This document shows positions 17,995 through 26,086 of a stretch of 64,000 nt of DNA, piece after piece. The stretch spans positions 1-64,000 of the forward strand of contig JADZBH010000036.1 in assembly GCA_020852175.1 (NCBI GenBank), written 5' to 3'. Position numbers and translations under genes: made by a program. How positions within the stretch are numbered: the stretch's first letter is position 1; every line of letters begins with the position of its first letter. The notes below the pieces were generated by a model that did no database searches, had not been told where the DNA came from, and worked only from the letters and a program-made list of their open reading frames with translations. The stretch comes from Bryobacterales bacterium. GTDB lineage: Bacteria > Acidobacteriota > Terriglobia > Bryobacterales > Bryobacteraceae.

Positions 17995-19970
17995 GTCCGC
18001 TGCTCTTCCTTCTGCTTGCCGCTCAGCATACGCCGGCGGAGCGGTACGAAATGTTCCAGAAGAACCTGGCGATGCGCGGAGAAGCAATCACCAGAGACCA
18101 GTTTCAGGGGATTGGCGGCATCGAGGAGTGGAAGCGGCGGCGTCCCGAGGTGCACCGCAAGTTCCTCGACATGCTTGGCCTCGACCCGATGCCGGCCAGG
18201 ACGCCGCTGAATGCCCGCATCACGGGGGAGTTCCAGCGATCCGGCTACCGCGTCCAGAACATCGTGTTCGAGAGCCAGCCTGGGCTGTATGTCACCGGCA
18301 ACCTCTATCTGCCCCACCCAGCGCCCGGGGCGGCCCGGTATCCCGCGATCGTCTATGTGTCGGGCCACTCTCCAGGACCCCTGGGGGCCAAGGTGGACTA
18401 CCAGCAGCACGGCATCTGGTTTGCGCGCCACGGCTTTGCCGCATTCCTTTTAGATACGATCGAGTTCGGCGAGATTCCCGGCATCCATCACGGCATTCAC
18501 AACCTCGGCATGTGGTACTGGTTGTCGCTCGGCTACACGCCGGCGGGCGTCGAGGTGTGGAACGCCATCCGGGCGCTCGACTACCTGGAGACCCGTAAGG
18601 AGGCCGACACCTCCAAGGCGGCGATCACCGGGATCTCCGGCGGAGGCGCGATCACCTGGTTCACGGCCGCCGCCGACGAGCGGTTCCGGGCCGCCGTGCC
18701 CGTCCTGGCGACGTGGACCGTGGGGCCGCATGTCGCCAATGACGTGGTGAAGCAGAACTGCGACTGTATCTATTTCTGGAACAGCCACCAGCTCGATCTG
18801 CCCGTTGTCGGAGCGCTGATCGCGCCTCGTCCCCTCAAGATCATCAACGCAACCAGGGATGGCGCGTTTCCACCGTCCGGCTACGAACCGGTGCACGAGA
18901 AGCTGCGGACGGTCTACGGCTGGTACGGCGCGCCGGAGAAGCTGGCCGAATTCCACGCCCCCACGCAACACGCCGACCTGCTCCCCTTCCGCAAGGAGGC
19001 CGATGAGTGGCTGAACCGCTGGCTCCGCGCGGATACGGCTCCGTTCGACGAAGGCGAGATCCAAAAGGAGGCCGGCAACGAACTCAGGGTTCTCGATCGC
19101 TACCCGCCGGATGCCAAGAACGAAGGGATCCACCGCCAGTTCATCGCCGCGCACCGCCTGCGGACGTGGAAGACGCTTCCCGAATGGCAGCGCCGCCGGA
19201 GCGAACTGGCACGGACGTTGCGCGACAAGGTTTTCGCCGCGTTTCCCAAGCAGCGCGTACCGTTCGACGCCTGGAAGAGTCCTCATAAGATGTGGACCGA
19301 GAGGTATGCGGAATCCTACAAGGTGGAGTTCACCACCGAGGAGCATATTCGGGTGCAAGGCCAGTTGTTCCTGCCGCGAAACGGCAAGACGTCCCACCCC
19401 GCGCTGATCTATGTGAAGGGGAGGAACGACAACATCTTCGGGGTGGACTACGACAACCTGCTGTCGGCCTTCACGGACCACGTTGTTCTCGTGCTCAACC
19501 CGCGAGCGGTGGATTACCCCATGGATGTCAACCGTACGTCGGTGACGAAAATGACGGTGGCGCTGCTGGGGGCCACGCTCGAATCGCTACAGCTTTGGGA
19601 TGTGCTGCGCTCGGTCGACTATCTGGCGGAGGAAGAAAAATTGAAACTCACCTCGATCTCCGTCTACGGCCGGAAAGAGATGGGCGGATTGGCGCTGCAC
19701 GCCGCCGCGCTGGACAGCCGCATCACCCGCGTCATTCTCGACGACCCGCCCGGCTCGCACTGGCAGGGGCCGGCGCTGTTGAATGTCCTGCGCTACACCG
19801 ACCTTGCCGAAGTCGCCGCCATGGCCGCTCCCAGGGAGATCGTTTCCTTGACTCCCCTGCCGGACGCCTACCGGTACACACGGTCGATCTACGGCTTGTA
19901 CGGCAAAAGCGGTTCGATGCGCCAGGCCGCTTCACTCGGCGAGGCATTGAGAGTAGGGGGGCAGCGATGA
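17991..19970 (+). CDS. Secreted bi-lobed alpha/beta-hydrolase (esterase), second of tandem pair
   Basis: A 659-residue paralogue of the preceding protein, with long identical stretches around IEFGEIPGIHHGIHN and GYTPAGVEVWNAIRALDYLE. The short signal-like N-terminus is MSPLLFLLLAAQHTPAERY. The active lobe shows ITGISGGG with Ser216, Asp290 (TRDGAFPPSG) and His327 (QHADLL). In the second lobe VYGRKEMGGLALHAAAL puts lysine at the nucleophile position. ATG at 17991 is chosen because it overlaps the upstream stop as ATGA; a GTG nine bases earlier is less likely. It is coupled in turn to the next gene at 19967. The pair looks like an old tandem duplication whose members may have different acyl or sugar specificity. 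Confidence 0.75.
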   Translation: MSPLLFLLLAAQHTPAERYEMFQKNLAMRGEAITRDQFQGIGGIEEWKRRRPEVHRKFLDMLGLDPMPARTPLNARITGEFQRSGYRVQNIVFESQPGLYVTGNLYLPHPAPGAARYPAIVYVSGHSPGPLGAKVDYQQHGIWFARHGFAAFLLDTIEFGEIPGIHHGIHNLGMWYWLSLGYTPAGVEVWNAIRALDYLETRKEADTSKAAITGISGGGAITWFTAAADERFRAAVPVLATWTVGPHVANDVVKQNCDCIYFWNSHQLDLPVVGALIAPRPLKIINATRDGAFPPSGYEPVHEKLRTVYGWYGAPEKLAEFHAPTQHADLLPFRKEADEWLNRWLRADTAPFDEGEIQKEAGNELRVLDRYPPDAKNEGIHRQFIAAHRLRTWKTLPEWQRRRSELARTLRDKVFAAFPKQRVPFDAWKSPHKMWTERYAESYKVEFTTEEHIRVQGQLFLPRNGKTSHPALIYVKGRNDNIFGVDYDNLLSAFTDHVVLVLNPRAVDYPMDVNRTSVTKMTVALLGATLESLQLWDVLRSVDYLAEEEKLKLTSISVYGRKEMGGLALHAAALDSRITRVILDDPPGSHWQGPALLNVLRYTDLAEVAAMAAPREIVSLTPLPDAYRYTRSIYGLYGKSGSMRQAASLGEALRVGGQR

Positions 19971-21319
19971 AACACTACACGCGCCGTCATTTCACACGGG
20001 CTGCCGCAAGCGGGCTGGCGATTCCGCTCGCCGCGCAGATTCCCGGAGAGAGACCGCCGAACCCGCCGGCCGTGGAGGTGCTCAACCCGCGGAACCGCGT
20101 GCCCGTGAGCTTCATGATCGACGATTCCACCTGCCTGGTGAACCTGGCGCACTTCGGCATTCCGCAATTCGCCGAGGTGTTCCCGGAGCGCTACAAGCAG
20201 GACTGGCGCTCCTTGCCGCGCGAGATCCCCGACAGCTTCGTTCGCAAGTTCGGCGAGTGGTGCCACGAGCACGGCGTAAAGGGGAAGTACAGCATTGTCC
20301 CTTACCCCGCCTGCACGGGATGGATGGACCGCGAAGTTCCCGGGTGGTCCGGGAAAGAGCTGGAGGACAGTCTGCGGCTGGTGAGAACACTGATGGTTCC
20401 CGATTGGGACATCCATCCGGAGATGATCTCGCACACCTGGATCATCGACACCAAGACCGGCCGCCCTTACCCCGAACGCACGGACTTCTTCATGGAGAAC
20501 TTCCGCTGGTCCGAGGGCAAGTCGGCCGATCAACTCGCCAACTACATGTCCTACGCCCTGCGGATCCTGAAGAATGTGGACCTGCCGTGTGAAGGAATCA
20601 CCACGCCCGGCGGATTTGCAGGCCGCGTGCTGCCGGCGCTCGCCCAAGCCACGCTGCAATCCTGCCGCGATGTCTTTCAGGCGGAGATTCCGCACTATTT
20701 CCGTCATGCGATCCTCGACAGCCGCAGTGTCGCGCCCCGCGTCGAGTATGCCTCCGGGCTGGAAGGGACGGATCCCCGGTGTGTTGTCTCCATCATTGCC
20801 TGCACCAGCGATTGGTTCGGCGGATGGGATGGCCTGGTGACGCCCGCGCTGGACAAAATGATCACCGAGGATTCGCGCGACGGACGGCTTCCCGAGGTGA
20901 TCCGGCGGGGCGAGCCTGCCGTCCTTTACAGCCATTGGCCGGGCATCTATTGCAACGGGCAGGAAACCGGCTTCCACACGCTTCAGCAGGTGGTCGCGCG
21001 GCTCCACGCCGGCTTCGACAACCTGATCTGGATGAAGCTGAGCGAAATCGCCCGCTATTGGGCCGCGAAAGAGCTGACACGCATCGATGCCGCCGGTGGA
21101 ACCATCACGTTCCAGGCGCCCTTTGCCTGCCCCAGGTTCACGCTGCGGTGTCCGGTGCAAGGCGGCGGCGCACCCCGGCAGACAGCGGCTGGAGACACGA
21201 AAACTTTGAAAGAGGCGGCGGGCCCGCTGGCGCTCCACGGTGGCACGTGGACACGCCAGGAGGGCCATCTCCTGGTCTGCGTGGATCTGCCCAAGGGCAG
21301 CAGCAGTCTGTCGCTCTAA
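19967..21319 (+). CDS. Tat-exported polysaccharide-deacetylase-like protein
   Basis: A 450-residue protein with a twin-arginine leader (YTRRHFTRAAASGLAIPLA). A NodB-like start, VPVSFMIDDSTC (about 45-56), gives the paired aspartates, and later EGITTPGGFAG and LYSHWPGIYCNG could provide the remaining active-site residues. The usual HxxxH zinc pair is not obvious; SHTW and CHEHG are possible substitutes, so the deacetylase assignment is tentative. The C-terminus is a small beta domain (about 375-450). ATG at 19967 overlaps the previous stop by four bases. As last gene of the receptor-esterase operon it fits glycan de-acylation, but it could equally be a lyase-like or unknown carbohydrate enzyme. 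Confidence 0.5.
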   Translation: MKHYTRRHFTRAAASGLAIPLAAQIPGERPPNPPAVEVLNPRNRVPVSFMIDDSTCLVNLAHFGIPQFAEVFPERYKQDWRSLPREIPDSFVRKFGEWCHEHGVKGKYSIVPYPACTGWMDREVPGWSGKELEDSLRLVRTLMVPDWDIHPEMISHTWIIDTKTGRPYPERTDFFMENFRWSEGKSADQLANYMSYALRILKNVDLPCEGITTPGGFAGRVLPALAQATLQSCRDVFQAEIPHYFRHAILDSRSVAPRVEYASGLEGTDPRCVVSIIACTSDWFGGWDGLVTPALDKMITEDSRDGRLPEVIRRGEPAVLYSHWPGIYCNGQETGFHTLQQVVARLHAGFDNLIWMKLSEIARYWAAKELTRIDAAGGTITFQAPFACPRFTLRCPVQGGGAPRQTAAGDTKTLKEAAGPLALHGGTWTRQEGHLLVCVDLPKGSSSLSL

Positions 21320-21327
21320 GCACGCCC

Positions 21328-21356
21328 GTGACTGCATGATCCTGTTGCTGTTTAAT
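21328..21356 (+). promoter_or_regulatory. Possible promoter of the DUF488 gene
   Basis: GTGACT (21328-21333) and TTTAAT (21351-21356) are 17 bases apart, four and five matches to the sigma-70 hexamers. They lie just after the deacetylase-like gene, within an AT-rich patch. A start near 21363 would give a leader of about 68 bases containing two small hairpins. Confidence 0.35.
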
Positions 21357-21379
21357 AAAGGTATAGGCGCTGGTGGTGG

Positions 21380-21412
21380 GGTTGATGGGGCAACCACCCG
21401 CCGAGATGCGGG
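21380..21412 (+). other. Two hairpins in the DUF488 leader
   Basis: GGTTG (21380-21384) pairs with CAACC (21391-21395) around a six-base loop, and CCCGC (21397-21401) pairs with GCGGG (21408-21412) around CGAGAT. The ribosome-binding sequence GGAG at 21421 follows directly. The arrangement could be a structured 5' leader or chance pairing in GC-rich DNA; it does not match a riboswitch class I can recognise. Confidence 0.25.
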
Positions 21413-21430
21413 AGCCCGAAGGAGAAAACC

Positions 21431-21787
21431 ATGGGTACTCTGCAAATCAAGCGCATTCAAGAGGACGCAGGCGCGGGCGACGGGACACGAATTCTGGTGG
21501 ATCGTCTATGGCCGCGCGGGCACACCAAGGCCTCGGTGAAACACGACCTCTGGCTGCGCGACGTGGCGCCAAGCACGGAGTTGCGGCGCTGGTTCGGGCA
21601 CGAGCCGGAGCGCTGGCCGGAGTTCCGGAAGCGCTATTTCGCGGAATTGAAGTCCCAGCCGGAAGCGTGGGCGCCCATCGTGGACGCCCTGCGAAAAAGC
21701 AACGTCACGTTATTGTTCGCCGCGCACGACGAGGAGCACAACAACGCGGTGGCGTTGCGGGAGTTTCTGGCCGCCCGCCACTCATGA
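21431..21787 (+). CDS. DUF488 family protein
   Basis: A 118-residue protein matching the DUF488/YeaO type: ILVDRLWPRGHTKASV near the N-terminus, then VAPSTELRRWFGHEPERW and LLFAAHDEEHNNA near the end. The arrangement of Arg, Trp and His residues is conserved in the family, but no biochemical function is established. GGAG sits seven bases before the ATG. It has its own leader and probably its own promoter, and its 3' end overlaps the convergent amidotransferase gene by six bases. The length is normal for the family, so it is complete. Confidence 0.85.
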   Translation: MGTLQIKRIQEDAGAGDGTRILVDRLWPRGHTKASVKHDLWLRDVAPSTELRRWFGHEPERWPEFRKRYFAELKSQPEAWAPIVDALRKSNVTLLFAAHDEEHNNAVALREFLAARHS

Positions 21788-22504
21788 GCGGACGAGACGG
21801 ATTTGGAGGCGGTCCAGCAGACTGGTAAGTGCGCCGCGGGCCGCGGCGCCGTGAACCTGCTCACCGCTGAGTATTGACCCAGGGCCCTGTTCGAAGGGAC
21901 CGGAGCCGATCTCGTGTGCGCAGTGTTCCAGAATCCCTTCCAGCCCCGGACGCTGCATCTCGATGTGGAATTGCAGCCCGAGCGCGCAGGGGTGCTCGAA
22001 GGCCTGTACGGCGCAGCCCTCGCTCGATGCGAGATGGCTCGTGCCGGCGGGGAGATCGTAGGTTTCCCCATGCCAGTGGAGCACGGTGAACTCGCCGGGG
22101 AGGCCGGGAAGCAGGCTGTCCGGACCGCCTGCGAGGCGAATGGGAAACCAGCCGATCTCCTTGCAGGCGTTCTTTCTCACCGCGGCGCCGAGAGCCTCCG
22201 CGATCAGTTGCGAGCCAAGGCAGACGCCCAGAACGAAGCCCTGCCGGCGCAGGGTGTCCGCGATCAGCGCCTTCTCACCGCGCAACCAGGGAAACTCGGC
22301 CTCGTCGTGGACGCTCATGGGGCCGCCCATCACCACGAGCAGGTCGAACTGGTCCGGCCGGGGCAGCGGTTCGCCCCGGTACAGGCGAACGGTTGTGAAC
22401 ACATGCCCGCGATGCATCGCCCACTCCTCGATGGCGCCCGGGCCTTCAAAAGGGACATGCATCAGGCATTGGATGCGGAGCGGCGCGGCGGTTCGAGGAA
22501 CCAT
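21782..22504 (-). CDS. Class I glutamine amidotransferase
   Basis: A 240-residue protein with the class I amidotransferase fold. The nucleophile elbow is GVCLGSQ with Cys95; the catalytic His180 and Glu182 lie in GLQFHIEMQ. DLLVVMGGPMSV (about 54-65) forms the oxyanion region. Members resemble the glutaminase domain of GMP synthase, but this one has no synthetase domain and no obvious acceptor enzyme beside it, so it may hydrolyse gamma-glutamyl compounds or partner elsewhere. A later ATG at residue 15 is possible. It is convergent with the DUF488 gene and divergent from 22559. Confidence 0.85.
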   Translation of the reverse strand: MVPRTAAPLRIQCLMHVPFEGPGAIEEWAMHRGHVFTTVRLYRGEPLPRPDQFDLLVVMGGPMSVHDEAEFPWLRGEKALIADTLRRQGFVLGVCLGSQLIAEALGAAVRKNACKEIGWFPIRLAGGPDSLLPGLPGEFTVLHWHGETYDLPAGTSHLASSEGCAVQAFEHPCALGLQFHIEMQRPGLEGILEHCAHEIGSGPFEQGPGSILSGEQVHGAAARGALTSLLDRLQIRLVRS

Positions 22505-22558
22505 CCCACCATTTCACCACTATCGGATTTCACGGGGACGGCATTGTATCCTGATGCC

Positions 22559-23497
22559 ATGTCAGGCCCTCTGAGCACGGAGGAAACCATCGACCGTCTG
22601 GCGCGGAGCATCTCGCCCGCCTACGCGGCCTTGCGTGATTTCACCGTGCCGCAAGTGAGGGCCGCGGCTGCGTCGGTGATCGATCTGATGGTGGAAGAGC
22701 AACTGCGCGTTCCGGACGGGTTTCGCGAGGCCTGCGCGCGCGCGGCGTCGCTGCCGCCGAACGAAGCCATCGTGATGATGCAGGTTTGGCGCGATTCCCT
22801 GGTGGAGGCGCAGCCGGACCGTAAGACCGTGTCCTTTGTTCTGGAGCATTTCCCGGCGTGGTACGAACGGTGCCCGGAACAGGTGCGCGAACCGTGGCTG
22901 GCTGGCGTGGCCAGGCTGGGGCAGGCGATGCGGGGCCTGGGCGGAGAGGGCATGAAGACTCTGATGGAGGCCATGGCCTGCTGCGACGATCATTATTCCG
23001 CGCACAAGCTGTTGGAGACCGTCGCGGCCTACGCGCCGACAACCGACGAGGCCGTGGTGGCGGTGACGGCAATGGCTCGCGCGGCGGCCCGTCTGGGACG
23101 CCTGGACCTCTGGCTGGAGATTGCCCAGCGCTTTCCTCCCGAACGCATGGAGACAAGCGATGAAGCGGAGAAAGCTCTGCCGGCGCTGGGGGAAATCCTC
23201 GATGCCGCGCCGGATCATCCGTTACCGGCGTTGCGTTTGATGGGCGCGCTCGCGGGCGAAAATGACGGTACGGTGCTTCAAGGTGGGCGGAAGCTGGCGG
23301 CCGCGGCAAGAGATGCCTCCGATGCGGGCGTCTTCCTGGACGATACGCGGGAACTGATCGAAGCCCTGGGCATCCGCGCGCTGGGCGCTATCGTGAGGCG
23401 GCGGCCAGGCCATGATCTGGTGGAGAGCGTGCTCGACTTGCGCGCGGAGTTCGGCGCGCAGGCGGCCCTGAGGCTGTTGGAGAAAGGTTCGCTTTAG
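22559..23497 (+). CDS. Hypothetical alpha-helical protein
   Basis: A 312-residue protein that I do not recognise. It is rich in Ala, Leu, Glu and Arg and appears almost entirely helical, with irregular helix pairs that could form a HEAT- or TPR-like solenoid (for example VAVTAMARAAARLGRLDLWL and PALRLMGALAGEND). No signal peptide, membrane segment or catalytic motif is evident. ATG at 22559 is used; the reading frame stays open upstream only as antisense to the amidotransferase gene. Its stop shares bases with the stop of the convergent gene ending at 23494. A cytosolic scaffold or regulatory role is possible but unsupported. Confidence 0.65.
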   Translation: MSGPLSTEETIDRLARSISPAYAALRDFTVPQVRAAAASVIDLMVEEQLRVPDGFREACARAASLPPNEAIVMMQVWRDSLVEAQPDRKTVSFVLEHFPAWYERCPEQVREPWLAGVARLGQAMRGLGGEGMKTLMEAMACCDDHYSAHKLLETVAAYAPTTDEAVVAVTAMARAAARLGRLDLWLEIAQRFPPERMETSDEAEKALPALGEILDAAPDHPLPALRLMGALAGENDGTVLQGGRKLAAAARDASDAGVFLDDTRELIEALGIRALGAIVRRRPGHDLVESVLDLRAEFGAQAALRLLEKGSL

Positions 23498-24009
23498 GTG
23501 AGTCTTTCGAGGAGGGCGGCGATATAGTCGCTGTCGACGAAACCGTTGCGGCCGTTGGCCCCTTCCTGGTACCGCCAGCGGTTGTTGCCGCGTTCCAGGC
23601 AGTAGAACAGCCGCTGGTCCCGGATCTCGTCGTGCTCGATCATTTGCTGGTTAAAGGAGCTGACATGGCCTTCCAGGGTGTAAGGGATGCGGAAGTTGTC
23701 GGTGGAAACGAGGGACTCGGTGGCACGGAAGGTGAACTGAACCAGCCGGCCGTTCAGGTTGATCTGGAAGAGATTGGCGCCGTTTTCCTGGAATTGGCCG
23801 GGAGCGAACTGGGCAGGGGCGAGGTCGAGCTTCACCTGGCCGGTGAGCGAGTTCATCTCGTCGACGAACCGGCGGCAGATGGTGTGCAGTTCAACGGCGG
23901 CTTCCCGGCGCACCTGTTCGAGGGCAAATTGGCGCGCCAGTTCCTGGCGGTCCTTTTCGGCCACCAGATCAAGAGCGCGCGCCAGCTTGCGCATGCGGTC
24001 GGAGATCAT
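23494..24009 (-). CDS. Hypothetical protein
   Basis: A 171-residue protein with no family I recognise. An N-terminal helical region (residues 1-60, with AEKDRQELARQFALEQVRRE) precedes a likely beta-rich part containing LFQINLNGRLVQFTFRATES and RLFYCLERGNNRWRYQEG, ending in GFVDSDYIAALLERL. It has no signal peptide or membrane segment. ATG at 24009 is chosen over the upstream 24093 start because residues before it read like non-coding sequence. The stop overlaps that of the convergent hypothetical gene as TTAG. It is divergent from the beta-propeller gene, with about 100 bases between. Confidence 0.6.
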   Translation of the reverse strand: MISDRMRKLARALDLVAEKDRQELARQFALEQVRREAAVELHTICRRFVDEMNSLTGQVKLDLAPAQFAPGQFQENGANLFQINLNGRLVQFTFRATESLVSTDNFRIPYTLEGHVSSFNQQMIEHDEIRDQRLFYCLERGNNRWRYQEGANGRNGFVDSDYIAALLERLT

Positions 24010-24110
24010 AACCCGGAATGAGAGTTCCACTGTAACGCAACGCGCGGAAGCTCGAGGTACGGGCTCACGCCGGGGCGGCGAACTCGTATACAACGGAAGA
24101 GGAGGCTGTT

Positions 24111-25553
24111 TTGTCCATTTTGCGAATCACGATGGGAGTGATGGCGGCGCTGGCGGCGGGCGGCGCGGTGGCCTATTGGTCCGGAGTGCGCATGGAGTGG
24201 GACGGCACGGGATCGCGGCCCATGTGGAAGTACGGTACGCGCACCACTCACGACGAGGATTTGGAACGGAACCGCGCCCTCCAAAAGAAGTCTCAGGAAC
24301 CGGCGGGCGAGGAGCCGGCGCCTCCCCCGGCGGCCGATGCGAAACCGGCCGCTCCCGCGCCTCAGCGGCAGCCCGAGGCGGCATCCTCGCCGGGCGATGC
24401 CTATTGGGCTGATTTTCGTGGTCCGGGACGCCTGGGCGTGTACGCGCAGACCCCGATTCTGACCGCGTGGCCCGCGGCCGGACTGCGGCGGCTTTGGAAG
24501 CAGCCGGCCGGGGGCGGATATGCCTCGTTCGTCGTGGCGCACAACCTCGCCTATACGATCGAACAGCGCCGGGAGAACGAGGTGGTGGCCGCCTATGACC
24601 TGGCGACGGGCCGCGAGCGCTGGACGAACCCGTGGCCGGGAGATTTTCGGGAGTCCATGGGCGGCGATGGCCCGCGGGCCACGCCCGTGTGGCACCAGGG
24701 CCGCGTGTATGCAATGGGGGCCGAGGGCGAGTTGCGCGTGATCGACGCTCGGACAGGGACAACGGTGTGGCGGAAGAACATTCTGAGCGACAACGGGGCG
24801 CGGAACCTGGAATGGGGCATGGCCGCTTCGCCTCTGGTGGTGGATGGTCTGGTGGTGGTGCAGCCGGGCGGCTCAAACGGCCGCAGCATCGTGGCCTACA
24901 ACAAGGAATCGGGCGAACGCGTGTGGTCGGCGCTGGATGACAAGCAGGCCTACACGTCGCCGGTGATGATGGAACTGGCGGGGAAACGGCAGATTGTCGC
25001 CGTGACGGCCCAACGCGTGGTTGGCTTGGACCCGGCGGGCGGCGCGTTGCTGTGGGAGTTTCCCTGGCGCACCGAGTACGACGTGAACAGCGCCCAGCCG
25101 CTGCCGGTGGGGCCGGCCTCGTTTTTCATCTCGGCTGGCTATGGCCACGGGGCGGCTCTGGTGGAGGTGGCGGCGCAGGGGGCCGGTTGGCAGGCGCGAA
25201 AGGCGTGGTCCAACAACCGGATGAAGAACAAGTTCAACAGTTCGGTGCTGTACGAGGGGTATCTGTACGGGTTGGACGAAGGAATTCTCTCCTGCATGGA
25301 CGTGCGGACCGGAGCGCAAAAGTGGAAAGGCGGGCGGTACGGCTTCGGGCAGTTGCTGCTGGCGTCGGGGCATCTGGTGGTGATCACGGAAGAGGGTGAA
25401 CTGGTGCTGGTCAAGGCGGCGCCGGAGTCGCACCAGGAACTGGCGCGGTTCGAGGCGATTCAGGGGAAGACCTGGAACAATCCGGCCATCAGCAACGGGA
25501 TTCTGCTGGTGCGCAACACCACGGAGATGGCGGCCTTCCGCATCGGGCCCTGA
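24111..25553 (+). CDS. Membrane-anchored PQQ-type beta-propeller protein
   Basis: A 480-residue protein. An N-terminal membrane anchor (about 4-22) is followed by a charged region, a Pro/Ala-rich linker (about 65-98) and a beta-propeller built from PQQ-like repeats: DLATGRERW, DARTGTTVWRKN, NKESGERVW and DVRTGAQKWKGG. Such proteins include BamB-like scaffolds and outer-surface proteins; no dehydrogenase cofactor residues are evident, so enzymatic activity is doubtful. TTG at 24111 is preferred because GGAGG lies seven bases upstream; ATG at 24132 would cut into the anchor. TATACA at 24087 could be a -10. It probably sits in the inner membrane, facing the periplasm. Confidence 0.8.
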   Translation: MSILRITMGVMAALAAGGAVAYWSGVRMEWDGTGSRPMWKYGTRTTHDEDLERNRALQKKSQEPAGEEPAPPPAADAKPAAPAPQRQPEAASSPGDAYWADFRGPGRLGVYAQTPILTAWPAAGLRRLWKQPAGGGYASFVVAHNLAYTIEQRRENEVVAAYDLATGRERWTNPWPGDFRESMGGDGPRATPVWHQGRVYAMGAEGELRVIDARTGTTVWRKNILSDNGARNLEWGMAASPLVVDGLVVVQPGGSNGRSIVAYNKESGERVWSALDDKQAYTSPVMMELAGKRQIVAVTAQRVVGLDPAGGALLWEFPWRTEYDVNSAQPLPVGPASFFISAGYGHGAALVEVAAQGAGWQARKAWSNNRMKNKFNSSVLYEGYLYGLDEGILSCMDVRTGAQKWKGGRYGFGQLLLASGHLVVITEEGELVLVKAAPESHQELARFEAIQGKTWNNPAISNGILLVRNTTEMAAFRIGP

Positions 25554-25612
25554 GATTTTCGCGGGCGTGGAGATACCACTTGTGCGGAGGCTTCGCGCCT
25601 CGCCGGCGGCCC

Positions 25613-26086
25613 ATGCCACTCACGACACGACATCAACGCCTACTCGCGGCGGCCCGGCGCGAGGGATTTCTCCGGGCCGCGGCGGGAGAGGATGAACCGG
25701 CACGGCGGGCCTGGGGACGCTGGTGCATGAAGATGCGCGTTCCCGTGCTGGTGTGGCTGAGACCGTCCAAGGCGGCGCGCACGGGCAGGCTGGTGCTGGA
25801 TCTGTGCACGACTCCGAACGGGCTGAGCCCTGAGGGGCAGGAGGCGATCCGGCTGATGCTGGCCCGCCTTGCGCCGGGCGGACAGGGGTATGTGGAAGCC
25901 GTGGGCGCCGGCTGGCAGCCGGTGAGCGCGCCCAAGGTGGCTGCCGCCGCTGGGGAATTGTTCCGAATGGCCTCCACGCTGGGTGTCTATCAGCCTGACA
26001 CACGGCGGCTGGAGGCGCGCCTGCGGGAGATGGCGCACAATCTGAAGCTGCCGGTGCCCATCCGCCGCCGCAAGGCAATTGCCTAG
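25613..26086 (+). CDS. Hypothetical basic protein
   Basis: A 157-residue protein that I do not recognise. It is rich in Arg and Ala, with a helical N-terminus (TTRHQRLLAAARREGFLRAA), a central likely alpha/beta region (RTGRLVLDLCTTPNGLSPEG) and a basic C-terminus ending IRRRKAIA. It may bind nucleic acid or an acidic partner, but that is inference from composition. ATG at 25613 is used; a TTG at 25580 in the same frame would add 11 residues. Its TAG stop shares CTAG with the stop of the convergent cheB gene, so the two transcripts must overlap. Confidence 0.55.
   Translation: MPLTTRHQRLLAAARREGFLRAAAGEDEPARRAWGRWCMKMRVPVLVWLRPSKAARTGRLVLDLCTTPNGLSPEGQEAIRLMLARLAPGGQGYVEAVGAGWQPVSAPKVAAAAGELFRMASTLGVYQPDTRRLEARLREMAHNLKLPVPIRRRKAIA

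Noticed and set aside
21380..21412. Fluoride- or guanidine-type riboswitch before DUF488
   Set aside because: The hairpins lack the conserved core sequences of those classes, and DUF488 is not a known target gene.
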